This document shows, piece by piece, positions 11,020 to 23,416 of a DNA stretch of 64,000 nt. The notes under the pieces were generated by a model, which saw nothing but the letters and a program-made list of their open reading frames with translations, ran no database searches and was not told where the DNA came from. The stretch is from Stenopsyche tienmushanensis. Taxonomy: Eukaryota > Arthropoda > Insecta > Trichoptera > Stenopsychidae. The stretch covers positions 310,001 to 374,000 of the forward strand of contig WACJ01000109.1 in NCBI GenBank assembly GCA_008973525.1, written 5' to 3'. The position numbers were made by a program, and so were the translations under genes. Numbering within the stretch: position 1 is the stretch's first letter; each line of letters opens with the position of its first letter.

Positions 11020-11793
11020 TATACTCAAACCTTTTTTGTGCGATTTCGAAGTTATGCGGTTTTTTGAAGCATTTTTTTTCTTTTTTTTAAATTCCTACCA
11101 GATTTTTGGTAAAATTTATTTTTTAACTGTTTAAACTTTTTTTATTAACTATTTTAAATTTTACTGTGACAAAATAAGGTAAAAAATGACTTGTCTGAAT
11201 TTTTTTGAGCATTCGCCAGTAATTTTTTTTTCTTTGAATTAGGGACTATAGTGACATCTGTACTAATTATGAATTATATTGTTGGAAAGAGAAAACCTAT
11301 ACAGAACAATGATGACATTGACACTCACGACGGTACTCTTTTAGAAGAAGAAAAATTACTGTAAAAAATCGCATAACTTCGAAATCGCACAAAAAAAGTT
11401 GCACAAAAAGAGTTTTCGATTGTATTCTTTCCGAAGAAGAGAACGATTTTGAGTCATATCGAAAATTATCATACAGTGATGATAGTTTGTAATTAAAATA
11501 ATTAGTATTTCCCTAGTGGATGTCCGGCATTTAAGATGCCAGATGTAAGACATCCTTAAAATTTTACTAATGATGCTCTTGCATCATTAATAAACTTCAT
11601 CGTCCTTTAAATGTTATCAAAAAAGTTATTTTTAATTTACTTGTTGTTTTCCTGTTTTTTTATTAACTTTTTTTATGCGATTTTGGATATATTATATATA
11701 CCTTTTTTAAGTAAGTCATAGTTTTTTTATGCGTTTTTTTGTGCGATTTTTCGCGGAACGCATCTAGCGCACAAAAAAAAGGTTTAAGTGTAT
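11020..11793. mobile_element. TA-flanked miniature element, GTGCG type, long copy
   Basis: The left end reads TATACTCAAACCTTTTTTGT followed by GCGATTTCGAAGTTATGCGG. The right end, read on the reverse strand, is ACACTTAAACCTTTTTTTTG followed by TGCGCTAGATGCGTTCC. The ends are therefore inverted repeats of about 25 bp. A second inverted copy of the left subterminal block (CGCATAACTTCGAAATCGCA) lies inside at 11370-11390. A 160-bp member with the same ends is at 24075-24234. TA-rich flanks suggest the Tc1/mariner/pogo group. No transposase frame is readable. Ends were placed by eye and may be off by a few bases. Confidence 0.5.
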
Positions 11794-14504
11794 TATTAAA
11801 AACTCATTGCAAAATCATAATGATCTGGCCAGACCATCTTATTGACAGAAGGATTAAATACATTGTTGTTATTTTTATTGCTTTTTTGCCATGAGTTCAA
11901 ATTGCATATATCTAAAAGTATTAAAATAAGGCAAAATATCTATTTGTGAGAAAGCAATTAATTCATCAATTTAAAAAAAATCGTTTCGGAGAATGAATCC
12001 ATATACAATAGTTTGAGCACTTTAACAAGAAAAGTTAAAAAGCTGGATAAGCAGACCAAAAATTGATGCCCTTAGAGATCCAGTCGAAACAAATATCAAC
12101 AAAAAAATAAGAGCAAAATAAACTATTCCAAGTTAACGCCAATAAATTCCGAACGTTCATGTGATAAGCCCTAATATTTTTATTTTTATTATACAAAACA
12201 TTTTACATTATATCTAATTTGATTTTGAAAGCGTAAGTATATAATAAGGCTATATTTTGATTAAAGTTTTTATTTAAATGTTTAAAAAATCGTTATAAAA
12301 ATCTCAGATATTTTCATAGAAAGGTAAAATCCTAAAAAAATGATAATGATGTACTGACATCATTAGTGGCATGAGATCATCTTCAAATAACTGAAAAACC
12401 GTCAGTTAACTCTTGTTTGTCCATGGTCAATAGTTCAAAATAAAATAATTGTCGCTAATCGCTTAAGGACGACAAACAAGAATTCTATACTTACTTCTTG
12501 TCCAGTTATAAATTCAATCTGTTTTGTCAGTTGCAAAAAAATAAGAATTTCACCATAGCAATTGTAATTTAATATAGGCATACAAATAGCCGTTATTTGT
12601 CTTGTATAAATTCGTTTATAACTGTGTTAAAATAGCAAAATGTATTAAATTCATCTTATTACAGAATATTTCAAAGGGTATATCTAATAATTAAAAATGT
12701 TGTATTTGTAGTTTGTACGCATGTTTTGGAAAGATAGACGACCTAATGTGATATCAAGTGTCAGCAAATATAACGATTTGGAAGTATAACAAGTAAAGTT
12801 CAGGGCGAAGAAATATGGTGGAGTTTTTTAGTCTTCGATGTTATTTAATATAAGGGTAAGTAAATGGGGTTTCGAGGCCGTATGAGGTCTTTGAATTAAA
12901 GTTTTACGGGCTTTTAACTCAAACGTTTTAAGTTCGGTATTCCCAGTATTTCATTTAACTTTTATAAATATGTATATGGAAAATTAAGTACCGGCAAAAG
13001 ATTTTCTTACTTATCGAGTAGATCGGTACGAAGTTTATTTCTGACGATTAAACTGGTCTAATTTCGAAGAATAAAAATGGTATATTAGTATTTTTTATTG
13101 GAGAAGAGACTTGTATAGGAATCCTTGGATGGCAAATTGATCAAATGTAAAAAAGTATTCAAAAATAAATCGATATATTCTTAATAAGCTTATAAAGAAC
13201 TCAATTATTAAACAATAATTCCATTAGATTTTGCTTTGTAAATGTTGTAAATTTCAGTTAATCTTTTGCTTGAAAACTAGCAACTCTACGCTGTTATCAA
13301 AATAAGATGAAGTTCTGTTTTTAATCATCAAGTTTAGATCTAAAATTATGGTTTTACAAATAGAGAAGAATACAAGCATTTTAAAAAGAGCAATTCGGGG
13401 CATTTGATTCATGAAAAAATAGCTACGTGTAAGGTAAGTACAGGATTTTCCCTGCGAATGTAGACAACTTTTCGTTGACGTAAAATCAGCAACTATTTCT
13501 GCCCCTTAAAATAAATTAGAAATATTTTTTGGAAGAGGCCATTGAATTCAAGAAAAGCTCTAAAAAGCTGTGCTTCTCAATTTTAAGCTTTCATTTTTTA
13601 ATGTGAATTCAAACAACCCAATCACCCAATATGCAATCCAATTTCATTTACAAATAATCCTAAAAGTCTTGAAAAATTAACTAATTCTGTAAGCATAAGG
13701 TGCCATATTCGTAATCATATGTAGGCAACATTCATAGAAGACTTTGCCATGCAAAGAATATTTCTTCCAGATGCGGTTAATTTAGAATGGAATTATTTAT
13801 GGAGTTATCCCGGGTGGGAAATTAATGCCTAAATACGTGCTTAGTATAAGTAAGTCGTAATTTTATTCGCAACTTATTAACAAGAATATGAATATATGGT
13901 ACGTCTTCCATTCTGACGCAAAGGCTCATAGTGTTCAAGTGGAATTATTCAGCTCCAGAGCACACACGTTTGGTAAGGCCATATTGAAGACCAATCCCGG
14001 TCGAAACTTTGACGGTCGTTTGTAAATTTTGGGAACCCCACAAATTCCTCTTCGCCGCTCCACGCTTATACTAACAAATTAAAGTAATTTATAGCAACCA
14101 TCGTGAAAGCGAACTGCACTTCTCCTAATTAACTGCTAAAATATACTCGATGAGTGGCCGCGATTTTGCTCCCTAGCGCCTAGGACGCAAGTCGTTAGAC
14201 CTAAACAAAGGCCTATTTACATGCCTACATGTTTACATGTTTAGATTAACCTCTGATTGAGAAAAACAAGCTTTTCGCTGCCGTTTTTTGCTTTGCCGCA
14301 TCTAATGAAACAGATAATGAAAGGCTTTTAAGGCCGATGAGAATACTGCAATGACGCATTTACATGTTGAGCAAGATGATTAGCGTGCTTCGACTGCAAT
14401 TCAAACCGATTCTTCATTGTCTTGCAAGTACGAATCATTATTAAAGGCGTGTTTAATTGACAGATAAATAGAATGATTTTTAGTACAGGAAAAATGATAC
14501 CCAC
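11794..14504. other. long AT-rich region without recognised genes
   Basis: No frame over 60 codons was found and no repeat shared with the rest of the window. The part 13930-14330 is less AT-rich and may be unique host sequence. Confidence 0.35.
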
Positions 14505-14800
14505 CCCAAAAATAACGAAGAAAATTGGATGACCGTCGACTGCAACTGCGCGAGGTAGCAGATATGGTAGACCTTTCAAAAATTGCTGTACATCGCATAT
14601 TGACTGAAAATTTGAACATGAGAAAGCTGTGCGCAAGATGGATGCCGCGTTTGCTCACAATGGAACAAAAACAGCGTTGTGGTGTTGTTTCAATCGAGTG
14701 TCTAGCTATGTTTCACAGCAACAAAGCCGAGTCATTGCATCAATTCAGAATGAAACATGGATCTATTACTTCACATCTGAGACAAAGAAACATGGGGACC
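14505..14800 (+). pseudogene. mariner transposase fragment (N-terminal and middle part)
   Basis: From about 14520 the frame reads LDDRRLQLREVADMV, then a helix-turn-helix-like IAVHRILTENLNMRKLCARW, then MPRLLTMEQKQRC. This is the typical mariner order of a second DNA-binding helix followed by the linker with the WVPRLLT-type signature. After about 14740 the match continues in another frame as NETWIYYFTSETKKHGDP, which corresponds to the DETWI block carrying the first catalytic Asp. The copy has N in place of that Asp and a frameshift before it. The catalytic remainder is missing. It is a dead fragment of the mariner family; the subfamily is uncertain. Confidence 0.85.
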
Positions 14801-14884
14801 CTTTATTGACCCAAGCTATTTATTGGCAGCATAAATTAGTTATATGTTAAGAGATAAATATATAGTTTTATGGGTGGGGGGAAG

Positions 14885-15035
14885 TCTAGACTCGTTCGCG
14901 ACCTCATTTGGTGCAAGTTCCCTATGTAAGATAGCCTTTGAGGGAGCTTTCGTGATCGTACAAATCATAGATACGTTTGTGTGTCCAACCGGTCCGCATT
15001 TCGGATCGTTGACATGACGAACAAGTGCCCCACAA
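14885..15035 (-). repeat. dispersed repeat P, pair with 50905-51085
   Basis: Reverse-complement blocks shared with 50905-51085 include GCGGACCGGTTGGA, TTCGTCATGTCA with CGATCCGAA, and TACGATCACGAAAGCTCC. The two copies are in opposite orientation 36 kb apart. The words GATCCGAAA and GCGGACC also occur near the end of the LTR-like repeat, so P may be a distant relative of it. The family is not recognised. Confidence 0.5.
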
Positions 15036-16867
15036 TTTTTTTATATATTATATTTAAGTGATAACGATGAAAAGAGGAATTAGACAACTTAGTATATATT
15101 ATAAAAACGAACAGATTCAATCAGTGTTGATTCATGTAAATTTCAATGGTCAAGTAAAATAAAAACCGTGTACTATTCTCCACTGGGTCGGTATTCTTCG
15201 TTTTGCGCCCCAAGCCCATTTGGGCCCGTGGTTGGTGCCTGATTTGCCACCCTCTTGTTACGACCCTGTATTTTTATCCGATTCCAGATATTTTTGATAC
15301 AATTATGAATAATAGCTTAATGATTTTATACCATTGAGATTGACAGCTAATAAAACTGATTAAAATATCACGCATGAATCATATATTAATTAATTATCCC
15401 ATTAATATTTGTGCGCTTTCCTTAAATGCATTTCTTGAATATATTTAAGGATCGAGGGTGAACAATGTGGGGGATAATGCGTTTCCTGTTTTATCCCTCG
15501 TTGTAAACGTACTTCTTGGATATTATCGGGAAGGCGATTGCAGATTGTCGCATTTTCATTATCGTGAACTTGCGAAGATTTTAATCTTAAAGCTAATTTT
15601 AAACAAGTTAGATCTTATACAAATTTATTAATTCAAAACTGTGACATTTTTTAAAATATTAAATTCATAAAGCATTGCTAAAAATTAAGAACAAAAACCA
15701 ATTATATCCATTTGTATCACAATAAATAATGGCCTAAATATTGCTTCTATTGTGGCAAATGTTCTCTGTGAATATCGTTCATATGTAGTACAATATTTGT
15801 ATTTCTCTTTGAAACATAATCTTATTGAAAAATACGAGCTTTCCATTTTATAAAGGAGGTTTGCTATTCATGATATATTTAGTTTAATTTCGAGCTCGAT
15901 GGAATTTCATGCACATTTCCCGGAGATTTTTCAAATCTCAGCTGAAAACCGACAGCGAATGCACATTTCTCACAGCTCATATAGCACCATTATTATGAGC
16001 ATGCGAGCTGCATAAAACGATATGAATGCGAAAAGCATTCTTCATAGGACCGATTCAAATTGAAAATGAATGGCAGGAGAGAGCTCTCCTCCAGAAATAC
16101 TTAATAATCCAGATGGCGTCGAAACGGAACAACCCCCGCCGATATTTCATATAAAAATATGTGCATATTTAATCGTACGTGTGAAGCGTTTGAGAGTTGA
16201 CAAAACCACCCCCGCCTGGGGGGATGAAACAATGTAATTAAAGTCTCTTTGGTAATGAAACTAACACGCGAATGGAGCGAGTCATCTAGATGCCGAGGAG
16301 TGCGGTAGGGATTAGATCCATTACCATACATCCCCAATCCAGCCAGCTTATATTATATTACTTGAGGTAGCGATGTTGAACCTTTTCGAGGTTCAGGCTT
16401 ATGTGGTTGGATTTTGAAGAAATTGGTATTTAGCTTTTCATGTTGAGGAATATTTGACAGACAGCGTTTCATATATGAAAGCAGCACGTCTTACACATTG
16501 ATGTTAATAATAAGGCTTGGAAAGTGCATGTTGATGAAGCCTTTCGACTCATAGCAGATGTGTTAAGCCATTAAATATTCCATCCATAAATTTATCAACA
16601 TTAAATAGTACTTTGTGCCTTTGAAGTAGAATATTATCAATATAAAAAAATAATACAATCGTAAAAAAATAATCAAAAGTGAACCAATTGTATAACTAAA
16701 GATTCTAAGATATCTATTTATTCTAATTAGGGGTCCCAAATAATTATAAATTCAATTATTCAAATAACGAATATGAAATTGGTGAAATATTCGAATATTT
16801 CATATACAGGATATTTAGTGTATGCACCGACACAATTTTTTGGGGAACTAGGGGTGTGTTTCGCTAA
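15036..16867. other. no recognised gene
   Basis: Mostly AT-rich. A less AT-rich patch at 15880-16340 contains a 78-codon minus-strand frame (16101-16337) with no motif I recognise. Confidence 0.3.
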
Positions 16868-17045
16868 GGTCACGCGCAAGAGGCGGGATTCGAGAAGAGT
16901 CGGCGGTTGGCCTTGGATGCGGGAGTACGTCCTTTCCGCAGCCAAATCCCTTTCACTCGTGCCGAATAAATAAATAATAAAAAGTTACATAGGGAAGAGA
17001 GTCTTTTTCGTTCGACGCCTGTCCATCTTCATCCATCCAAAAAAA
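16868..17045 (+). repeat. LTR-like repeat, fragment L3
   Basis: It carries the middle part of the repeat: CACGCGCAAGAGGCGGGATT, the GCGGGAGTACGTCC core, GCCGAATAAATAAATAATAA around the poly(A) signal, GTTCGACGCCTGTCCATC and the CATCCATCC end. Both outer parts are missing. A short frame at 16773-16973 overlaps it and is not a gene. Confidence 0.55.
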
Positions 17046-19254
17046 TGGCAAATATATTAAAATATTCGATTAGGATCCCTAATTCGAAAAGCGATGCATT
17101 ATTTAACATAAAAATTTTGATCATAAATACAATTATTTTGAACTCAGTTTTACAAAAATAAAATCAACATAACGGATATTCACGAGCAAAAATTGTATAG
17201 TTTGAAGTTCAAAACGAACAATAAACTAAATTATAGCAATGATATTATTATGAATACAAAATGATTAAGATATGCCATCAAAAAAATATTTGTATACGAA
17301 ATAAATTGAATATTGTTATGTAACAGCTCGCTATAACCGAGTTCAATTATAATACATAATAATCAAACTTCAAAGCAATTTATTGAGATCATCGACATTT
17401 ATATTACATTGGCAGATCATATTGATTTTAAGTGAAGGCAATTTTTAAAGCCGGTTTAATCGTTAAAACCATTAATGGATTAATAGGATATATAAATGAA
17501 GCGATGATTAAATTAAATCTATTTATATGACGAAGATTAAAATATCTTACTTCTTGAATTGTGCAAGGCTCCATTTCATTTAAAGACTTATACCAATGAT
17601 CCAATCTAAATTGAAGATTTCGTCTTATTGTATTATCTTTATGTCATATTTTGTACAGATAGCCATCATAAATTTTATTAGAATGTGATTCAAAGCATTC
17701 TCAGATGTAACCGGAGATCAAAATCAAGGATTTGTGCTCATATCTGCAGAAAATTTGCTGAATCTTCGATTCAAAACTCACAAGATACAATGTAGCAAAA
17801 TGCATTTTCAAATGGTTGTCATATTGTTGGTTCTTTAAGACATATTAAGATATTTTCTCTCATACATCTGAAGCTTTTATGGGATGATTTGTCTAAAATC
17901 TATGCTTTCAATGGTGCACATATGTATATAATATTATATAAAACTCATTTATATTATCTATATAATCTTGCATTTTGGATCAATTTGCATCAAATTTAAC
18001 ACAGATGGCATTAATTTACATTACAACTAATCAGAATTTGTTAACAAAAAGATTCCCCATCGCTGAAAATGACATTCTTGAGCATTTTCGTGACTGCATT
18101 CAAGGTGCATATTAATTGCTGGGGTAAAAATTGATAGTATTATAAGAGCTTTTGACTCACAGTGGTATGCATTAATGAGATTTCCGTGTTTTTGTTTATT
18201 TTTAAAAATCCATTAGTGACTCAATTTCGTCTAATACTATGGCATGACGCATTGTTATTTCGATTATATCAACCCGAAGAATGAACTTGTAAAAATTATA
18301 AATTCCCACTTAAAATATAGAGGGGTGCGCATATTTATAATGCAAAAGTACGTTTTCCATGAAAATATATTTTTTTCCTATTAAATACTTAGTTCATCCA
18401 AGTGCGAATATTAAACGACAAATTTAGTGGGTGTAAAGTCGACTTTATGTCATGAATTTAATTATAATGATAAATTGGAAGGTTTCGTGTGTGCGTCGTG
18501 TTGGACAGATTCGTCGCCTGCGATCATGCAATATACAAATCACTCCTGCACATGCTGTTGCATTATCTAATAAGTCCAGGGAAACTTTCAGTGCATCATA
18601 ATTGAAATTCAAATCGACATGTGCTGTATATAATTAGGCTCGCATGTCTACAAGGATTAATATGTAAAGTTTGTGGTCTTTTCTTAGCCAAAGGAGGAAG
18701 AATAAGCTTAAGAAATAATTAAAAACGATCATACTTAGGCTTATTATTGTATCAGTGATGAAATACTGTAAAATAGGTTTATGATCAATTTATTTCAGCA
18801 AATTCTAATTTACTGTTTACTTACTTTGCCTTACTTACTTATGTTATATTGCACATTTAATTATTAAAAATTATTGTAATTTTAAAACGATATTTTTTTT
18901 TTGCATGAGATCCGCTAGAAAAAAATATGAATAAAAATACTATGAACTTTTAAATATTGTAAGGATTAGATTGACGCATATAAATTGTTTGGAAAGTCTT
19001 AATCTTATTAAGTCTCCAGATGATCAGATTCTAATAGCTCATGATAGGACAGATTTTAAAAAAAACGCAAATTGTTTAATTATAAAACTGTATTAACTCA
19101 TTGTTGTCTACCGGATTGGATAAAGAAAAAATCCAAATGAAGTTTGAATTATTAAAATGAAAAACGAATAGCCATGTTGGAACTAGTGGCTTTATAATAT
19201 TATAGCGTAGATCGAAGAGAAAATCTATCGTCTTAGATAACTTTTTTATTAATC
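17046..19254. other. long AT-rich region without recognised genes
   Basis: No open frame over 60 codons and no repeat shared with other parts of the window were noticed. Confidence 0.35.
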
Positions 19255-19445
19255 ACGAGAGAGATCTGACCGTGGGAAGGACGTCCTCCCGCAGCCAAGG
19301 CTGTCATCAGCGAATCGACAACGGTGCACTGCGCCCTCATTGCCATAAGATGGCGCTGTTAAATTGACACATTGCGCCTGAAGAGACACGGAAGATGTCG
19401 TTGTTAATCTGGCGAATTAAATCTACATAGATGAACATTGCATGT
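19255..19445 (-). repeat. LTR-like repeat, 3'-truncated copy L4
   Basis: On the minus strand this holds the first half of the repeat: AGATTAACAACGACATCTTC, AACAGCGCCATCTTATGG, and the GCGGGAGGACGTCCTTCCC core. It ends at ATCTCTCTCGTG, just before the poly(A) signal region. It faces copy L5, which starts ~115 bp further on in the opposite direction. Confidence 0.6.
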
Positions 19446-19560
19446 GGATGATATTTCGGCCATGTATCGTGGATTTACTCAGATTATGATTTGAAACATA
19501 ATAACTACTGAATATAGCAATCAATATGATCATTTATGCAAAAAACACATCAAAAGATAA

Positions 19561-19940
19561 TTAGCGTGGGCGATTTACGGAGATATCTTCCGTCTCTCTT
19601 CAATTGAAATGTGTTATTTTCACAGCACCATCTCTTGTGACCCTACAGAGACTTGCATACCGACGGATCGCTTGTTGTGTGTGCACCGTTGCCGATTGGG
19701 TAGTGACGCGCAGAAGGTGGAAGTCGGGTTGAGTTGGGGAGTCGTCGGTTAGCCTTGGCTGCGGGAAGTCGTCCCTTCCTGCAGTCCAGATATCTCTCTC
19801 TCTCTCTCGTGTGGAATAAATAGTTATTTAGAGAAGAGAGTATTTCTATTCGACACCCGTCTATTTCCATCCATTCGTACAGCAACATTCCGATAGAAGA
19901 ACGGACCTGTGCATTAGCGCGGCCATCCCGACTACGATGA
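19561..19940 (+). repeat. LTR-like repeat, near-full copy L5
   Basis: Landmarks in order: GGGCGATTTACGGAGATAT, ACAGCACCATCTCTTGTG, GACGCGCAGAAGGTGGAAGT, the GCGGGAAGTCGTCCCTTCC core, a (CT)n tract, GTGTGGAATAAATAGTTA with AATAAA, CATCCATTCGTACAG and GAACGGACCTGTGCATTAG. It lies head to head with L4, so about 190 bp form an inverted repeat with a ~115-bp spacer. A 112-codon minus-strand frame spans most of it and is not a gene. Confidence 0.6.
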
Positions 19941-20216
19941 AAAGTTCGAATCCAGATTAGTGAAAAAAATACTCTTACCAAAATATCAGGACTTACGAAG
20001 TATTAATGCTTCGTATGATCGATCGTCTCGATCTAGAACATATGAATATTGAGGCAAATAACACATTTTACTATTTAAAAATAATGATCATGTTATTTTT
20101 ATATACAAATAAGGAGGTCCTGGTCTCTATAGCCCCAGGCTGAGCCCTGGGTAATTGGCGATGGATAATGTGGTCGAATTGGCGATAAAAAGTCGATGTT
20201 GTCACCCAAGATTTTT

Positions 20217-20315
20217 ATTTTCAGCGAAGAGAGCTGACTCCAGCTACGATATTGTTAAGGAGCCGGCGGGAAGAATACGTCGATTCTGCTGTTGATCTCG
20301 CGAATTGCGCCTATA
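20217..20315 (+). repeat. short dispersed repeat B (copy 1)
   Basis: It contains CTGACTCCAGCTACGATATT, then AAGGAGCCGGCGGGAAGAAT and ACGTC. These are the opening blocks of a family seen also at 33.0, 36.7, 43.8, 50.6 (reverse), 56.5 and 57.9 kb. The second half (CCAAGACTATCGGTCGACTC in other copies) is replaced here by unrelated sequence after GATTCTGCTG. Confidence 0.45.
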
Positions 20316-22084
20316 TTAGCAGCGGTTTTGCAGTGGGTGATTTTTATCTCACGCTTGCAAAATATATTCAAAGATCCTCATTGAAAAAGCAAATAGAAAA
20401 CCACTACAAAAAAATTCCTTAGAAAAATCTCATTTGGAAATATTTAATATATTATATATCCAATAACATAAATGGCATCTTAAGAAGAATAGTAATTAGA
20501 TTTAAACTGTGATATTCTCAATTGGTTAAATCTTGTATTATGTGTTTTTTTCTGATGGTAACTTTGTTCTGGTGGTTCCTTTTTTTATGTATGAATAAAT
20601 TTGAATCGTCGATAAAAATAGAGCCATTTGAAATTATGCATTAACCCTTCATTACCTTGAATTATTATAATTTTATAACATGTTGACGTTGGTGCAGAAA
20701 AATCATTGTTGAGGTACTTCGAGCATGTTGCATGTCTAAAAAATGTATGCATATCGTAGGCCGTGTATTTTAATATTTCTTCCGATAAGGCTTTCATTTC
20801 AGATTTTAATTATGGTTTTTTAACGACGCCCAAAGGAGGATATGGATGAAAATAGATAGATGGAGTCGGCTTCGCGTCGAAATTAAAAACCCAAACCGGG
20901 CAAGCATGAAAGCCCACGAAAATGTGTTTTCATTCGCCTACTTTCGTTGACGATTTTCCATCCAAAGACCGTCGCTGACATATTAATTTTTTGGTTGCTT
21001 TGGACAATTTTCGAGTGAATTATACCGGCGGCGTTTTAATATGACAGTGTCGTTTAATTTTGGGCGCAAATTTGACGATTTAATCTTTATTTTTTGCGCA
21101 AAAAAAATCTACTCATTTCGGGCAAAACGCGAATTCGCTCTTGTGCTTTTGTTATTCCTGTAGATGAGGGAAGTATTCGTCTTGGTGCGTGTGCTTGGGA
21201 TAACACGCGATGGACCGATCTATCATAGAACCAGTCACAAATTGTCTAGCATAATGATATACCACATTTATTTTGATACATTGCCATTGCCGCAAAACTT
21301 ATATTATTAGTGCAATAATAACAATTTTATATGTGATTAATTCATTGAAATTTTTTAAAAGGGTGAAAAATTTTCGCAAATATTCCCCAAGCGACATTCT
21401 GCCATAATTATACCCTTACGGTGTGATCGATCAAGTCTTTATGGCACAGGAAACGATAAATAACCTTCTTAGAAAATTTACTGAATTTTTTAAGCTACTG
21501 GACACGCTCGAGGTGAATAATAATAGGTCTTGGTGATATGGTCTGCTTGAAAGGACGAAGCACGTAATAGGAAATTGCATGTGAAGAACGTCTTCGAGAG
21601 AATTTTCATACGAAAATTTAAAAATATATTGCAAAAATCCTGATTATTAAAATTCAATTAGCATGTAATTTGAGCAATTGAAATTCGGCTTTCGACGAGA
21701 TGATAATATCTTAAAGCGAAACGCGTTTTGTAATTTTGCTAATCAACGTAGATAGCTTAAGTACATTAAGAGTCTCGACAGGGAAGGTTAAAAAAGGAGA
21801 AGAAAAGAAAACCGCATTAATTGAATGAAATCAGGATGAAATATTCGGTTCGGTATCATTCGCGAAGTAAAGTAAGGCCACTTTGGGAGGACGTATAATA
21901 ATTATGTTAAGAGGAAAATTGTATTTTAAAGCAAATAAAAACTGAGCTAAAAGCCTCTCAAAAATATTGATTATAATGTAATTATCTCAAAATCTACTGT
22001 CGTTAATTTTTCTTCAGAATCTAATAACATATTGAGTGGGATTCATATTAATTCATAAAAAAATAAGAGCGATCTAATATATTT
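20316..22084. other. no recognised gene; less AT-rich island at 20820-21240
   Basis: The island 20820-21240 is single-copy as far as this window shows and less AT-rich than its flanks. It carries no convincing frame and could be non-coding host sequence. The rest shows nothing recognisable. Confidence 0.3.
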
Positions 22085-22633
22085 GAGGAAACCGGAAAGT
22101 AATCAAAAATTTGATCCTTGGCAATCAGTTTGTATTGAGATACAATTTATGAAATGCTATTATTGTTTTTGGTTTCAATTATTCTTATTGTAAATGGGAA
22201 ATATTTGCATGATTGCATATTGAGTATCAAAATTTTTAAGAAAAAAAAACTCAGAAATTTTCTTAAAATGAGTTGACATCGCTAATAAAAATACATTTAA
22301 TTATAAATACAGAATGGTTAAAATATTATAAGGACCGGAGATTAGTCAAATTTTTGACGCAAATGTTTTTAAAATTACTTTGTATCGAGACACGGTTCAG
22401 GAAACGCATATTTTTAGTTACCTTTTATAAATGCAAGTTGTGAATTTATTGTTTTCGTTTTGGATTATTTTCTTAAAAAAATAACTAGACCAACAGTGAA
22501 ATAGAACATTCCATCATAGTATGCCGTTTTTATTCAACTAGGGAATAAACTTTCTTTGTTTGGAAAGGCCTAATAAATTTAATAATGATGTTAATTGGAA
22601 ACAAGTCCTCTTAAATCCTATAATGGAATATAT

Positions 22634-22864
22634 GTCAGTTCATACGGAGTACGTTCTGGCAAATTCCAATCTTGCCTTTTGATGTCAGGTGGTAAACAGA
22701 GGCTTGTTTTTCTTGGTAATAGCGATGTAACCAGACTCCTTGAGTGTTCATCAGATTATTGAAGAACTGGTCGATATTCCATATTGATTCTGGATCTCTT
22801 GCTGAACCTGGTTGGCATTGTTCTTTAGCGCGGCCTTTCTCTTATCAGTAGAGAGTTTCTTCAT
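22634..22864 (-). pseudogene. Tc1-like transposase N-terminal remnant
   Basis: Starting at the ATG complementary to 22862-22864 the frame reads MKKLSTDKRKAALKNNANQV, then QQEIQNQYGIS, then after two stops LKESGYIAITKKNKPLFTT, and after another stop KARLEFARTY. The pattern of a helix-turn-helix with a Q-I-Y-x-IS core, followed by a KxSG(Y)-type second helix, a K/R-rich GRP-hook-like stretch and an RLxFAR block, is that of the paired-like DNA-binding domain of Tc1-type transposases. Four in-frame stops are present but no frameshift. The catalytic DDE domain does not follow recognisably. Confidence 0.7.
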
Positions 22865-23008
22865 CTTGTAAATAATTATTAGAATATATTATTTGATGGT
22901 AGATGTGTGGCTTATCTCTTAAAGTCCAGGAGTTAAATGACAGCGAATGACCTGCATTTGAAGCATTCACGCCAAAATTGACCCAATCAACTTTGTCCAA
23001 GTTATATA

Positions 23009-23235
23009 ATGTATATATAAAAGTGAATATCTGTTCATTAGTTAATCAAAAATATTTTTTGGATAACCATAGGTTTTGCGAGATGTTTGACGGATGCACC
23101 ATTTTGGCGCATATTTGTCTGGTGAATTGAAGCGGGGCCGTAGAGCAGGGTGAGGAAAGATGCGCGCGCAATACGGTGGTTGAGCTCCGCTCACGGGAGA
23201 GCAAGAATGAGCGCGTGCATAGTTTTAATAAAAAA
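23009..23235 (+). repeat. Helitron-like repeat H2 nested in the Tc1-type element
   Basis: It begins with GTATATATAAAAGTGAATAT and shares with 62136-62430 the block ATTTTGGCGCATATT(T)GTCTGG, followed by GTGAA, GAAGCGGG and a purine- and GCG-rich tail with AAAGATGCG. At 62 kb the same block lies downstream of repeat H, so H and H2 are parts of one longer family. Confidence 0.5.
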
Positions 23236-23416
23236 AATTTTTGAACATCTACGCTGAAATAAAAATATTTTTAAAAAAGTAATTTTTCCAAATTTTTTCT
23301 AAAATGCTGACAAAATTTGATGAAAATTATTTTATATATCTTATTTTAATTATTGATGTTTTAGTAATAAAAAAAATGCAAATGATCCAACATTTTGATT
23401 ACTTTCCGGTTCCCCC

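Larger units (their letters stand above)
22085..23416 (-). mobile_element. Tc1/mariner-type element, decayed, with nested insertion
   Basis: The left end has GAGGAAACCGGAAAGTAATC followed by AAAAATTTGATCC. The right end on the reverse strand has GGGGGAACCGGAAAGTAATC followed by AAAATGTTGGATC. These are inverted repeats of about 30 bp spaced 1.33 kb apart. A transposase N-terminal remnant lies inside on the minus strand (22634-22864), so the right end is the element's 5' end. A second, more diverged copy of the left end occurs at 22332-22400, and an unrelated repeat is inserted at 23009-23235. Subtracting the insertion and the duplicated end leaves less than a typical 1.3-kb element, so interior sequence has been lost. 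Confidence 0.65.
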
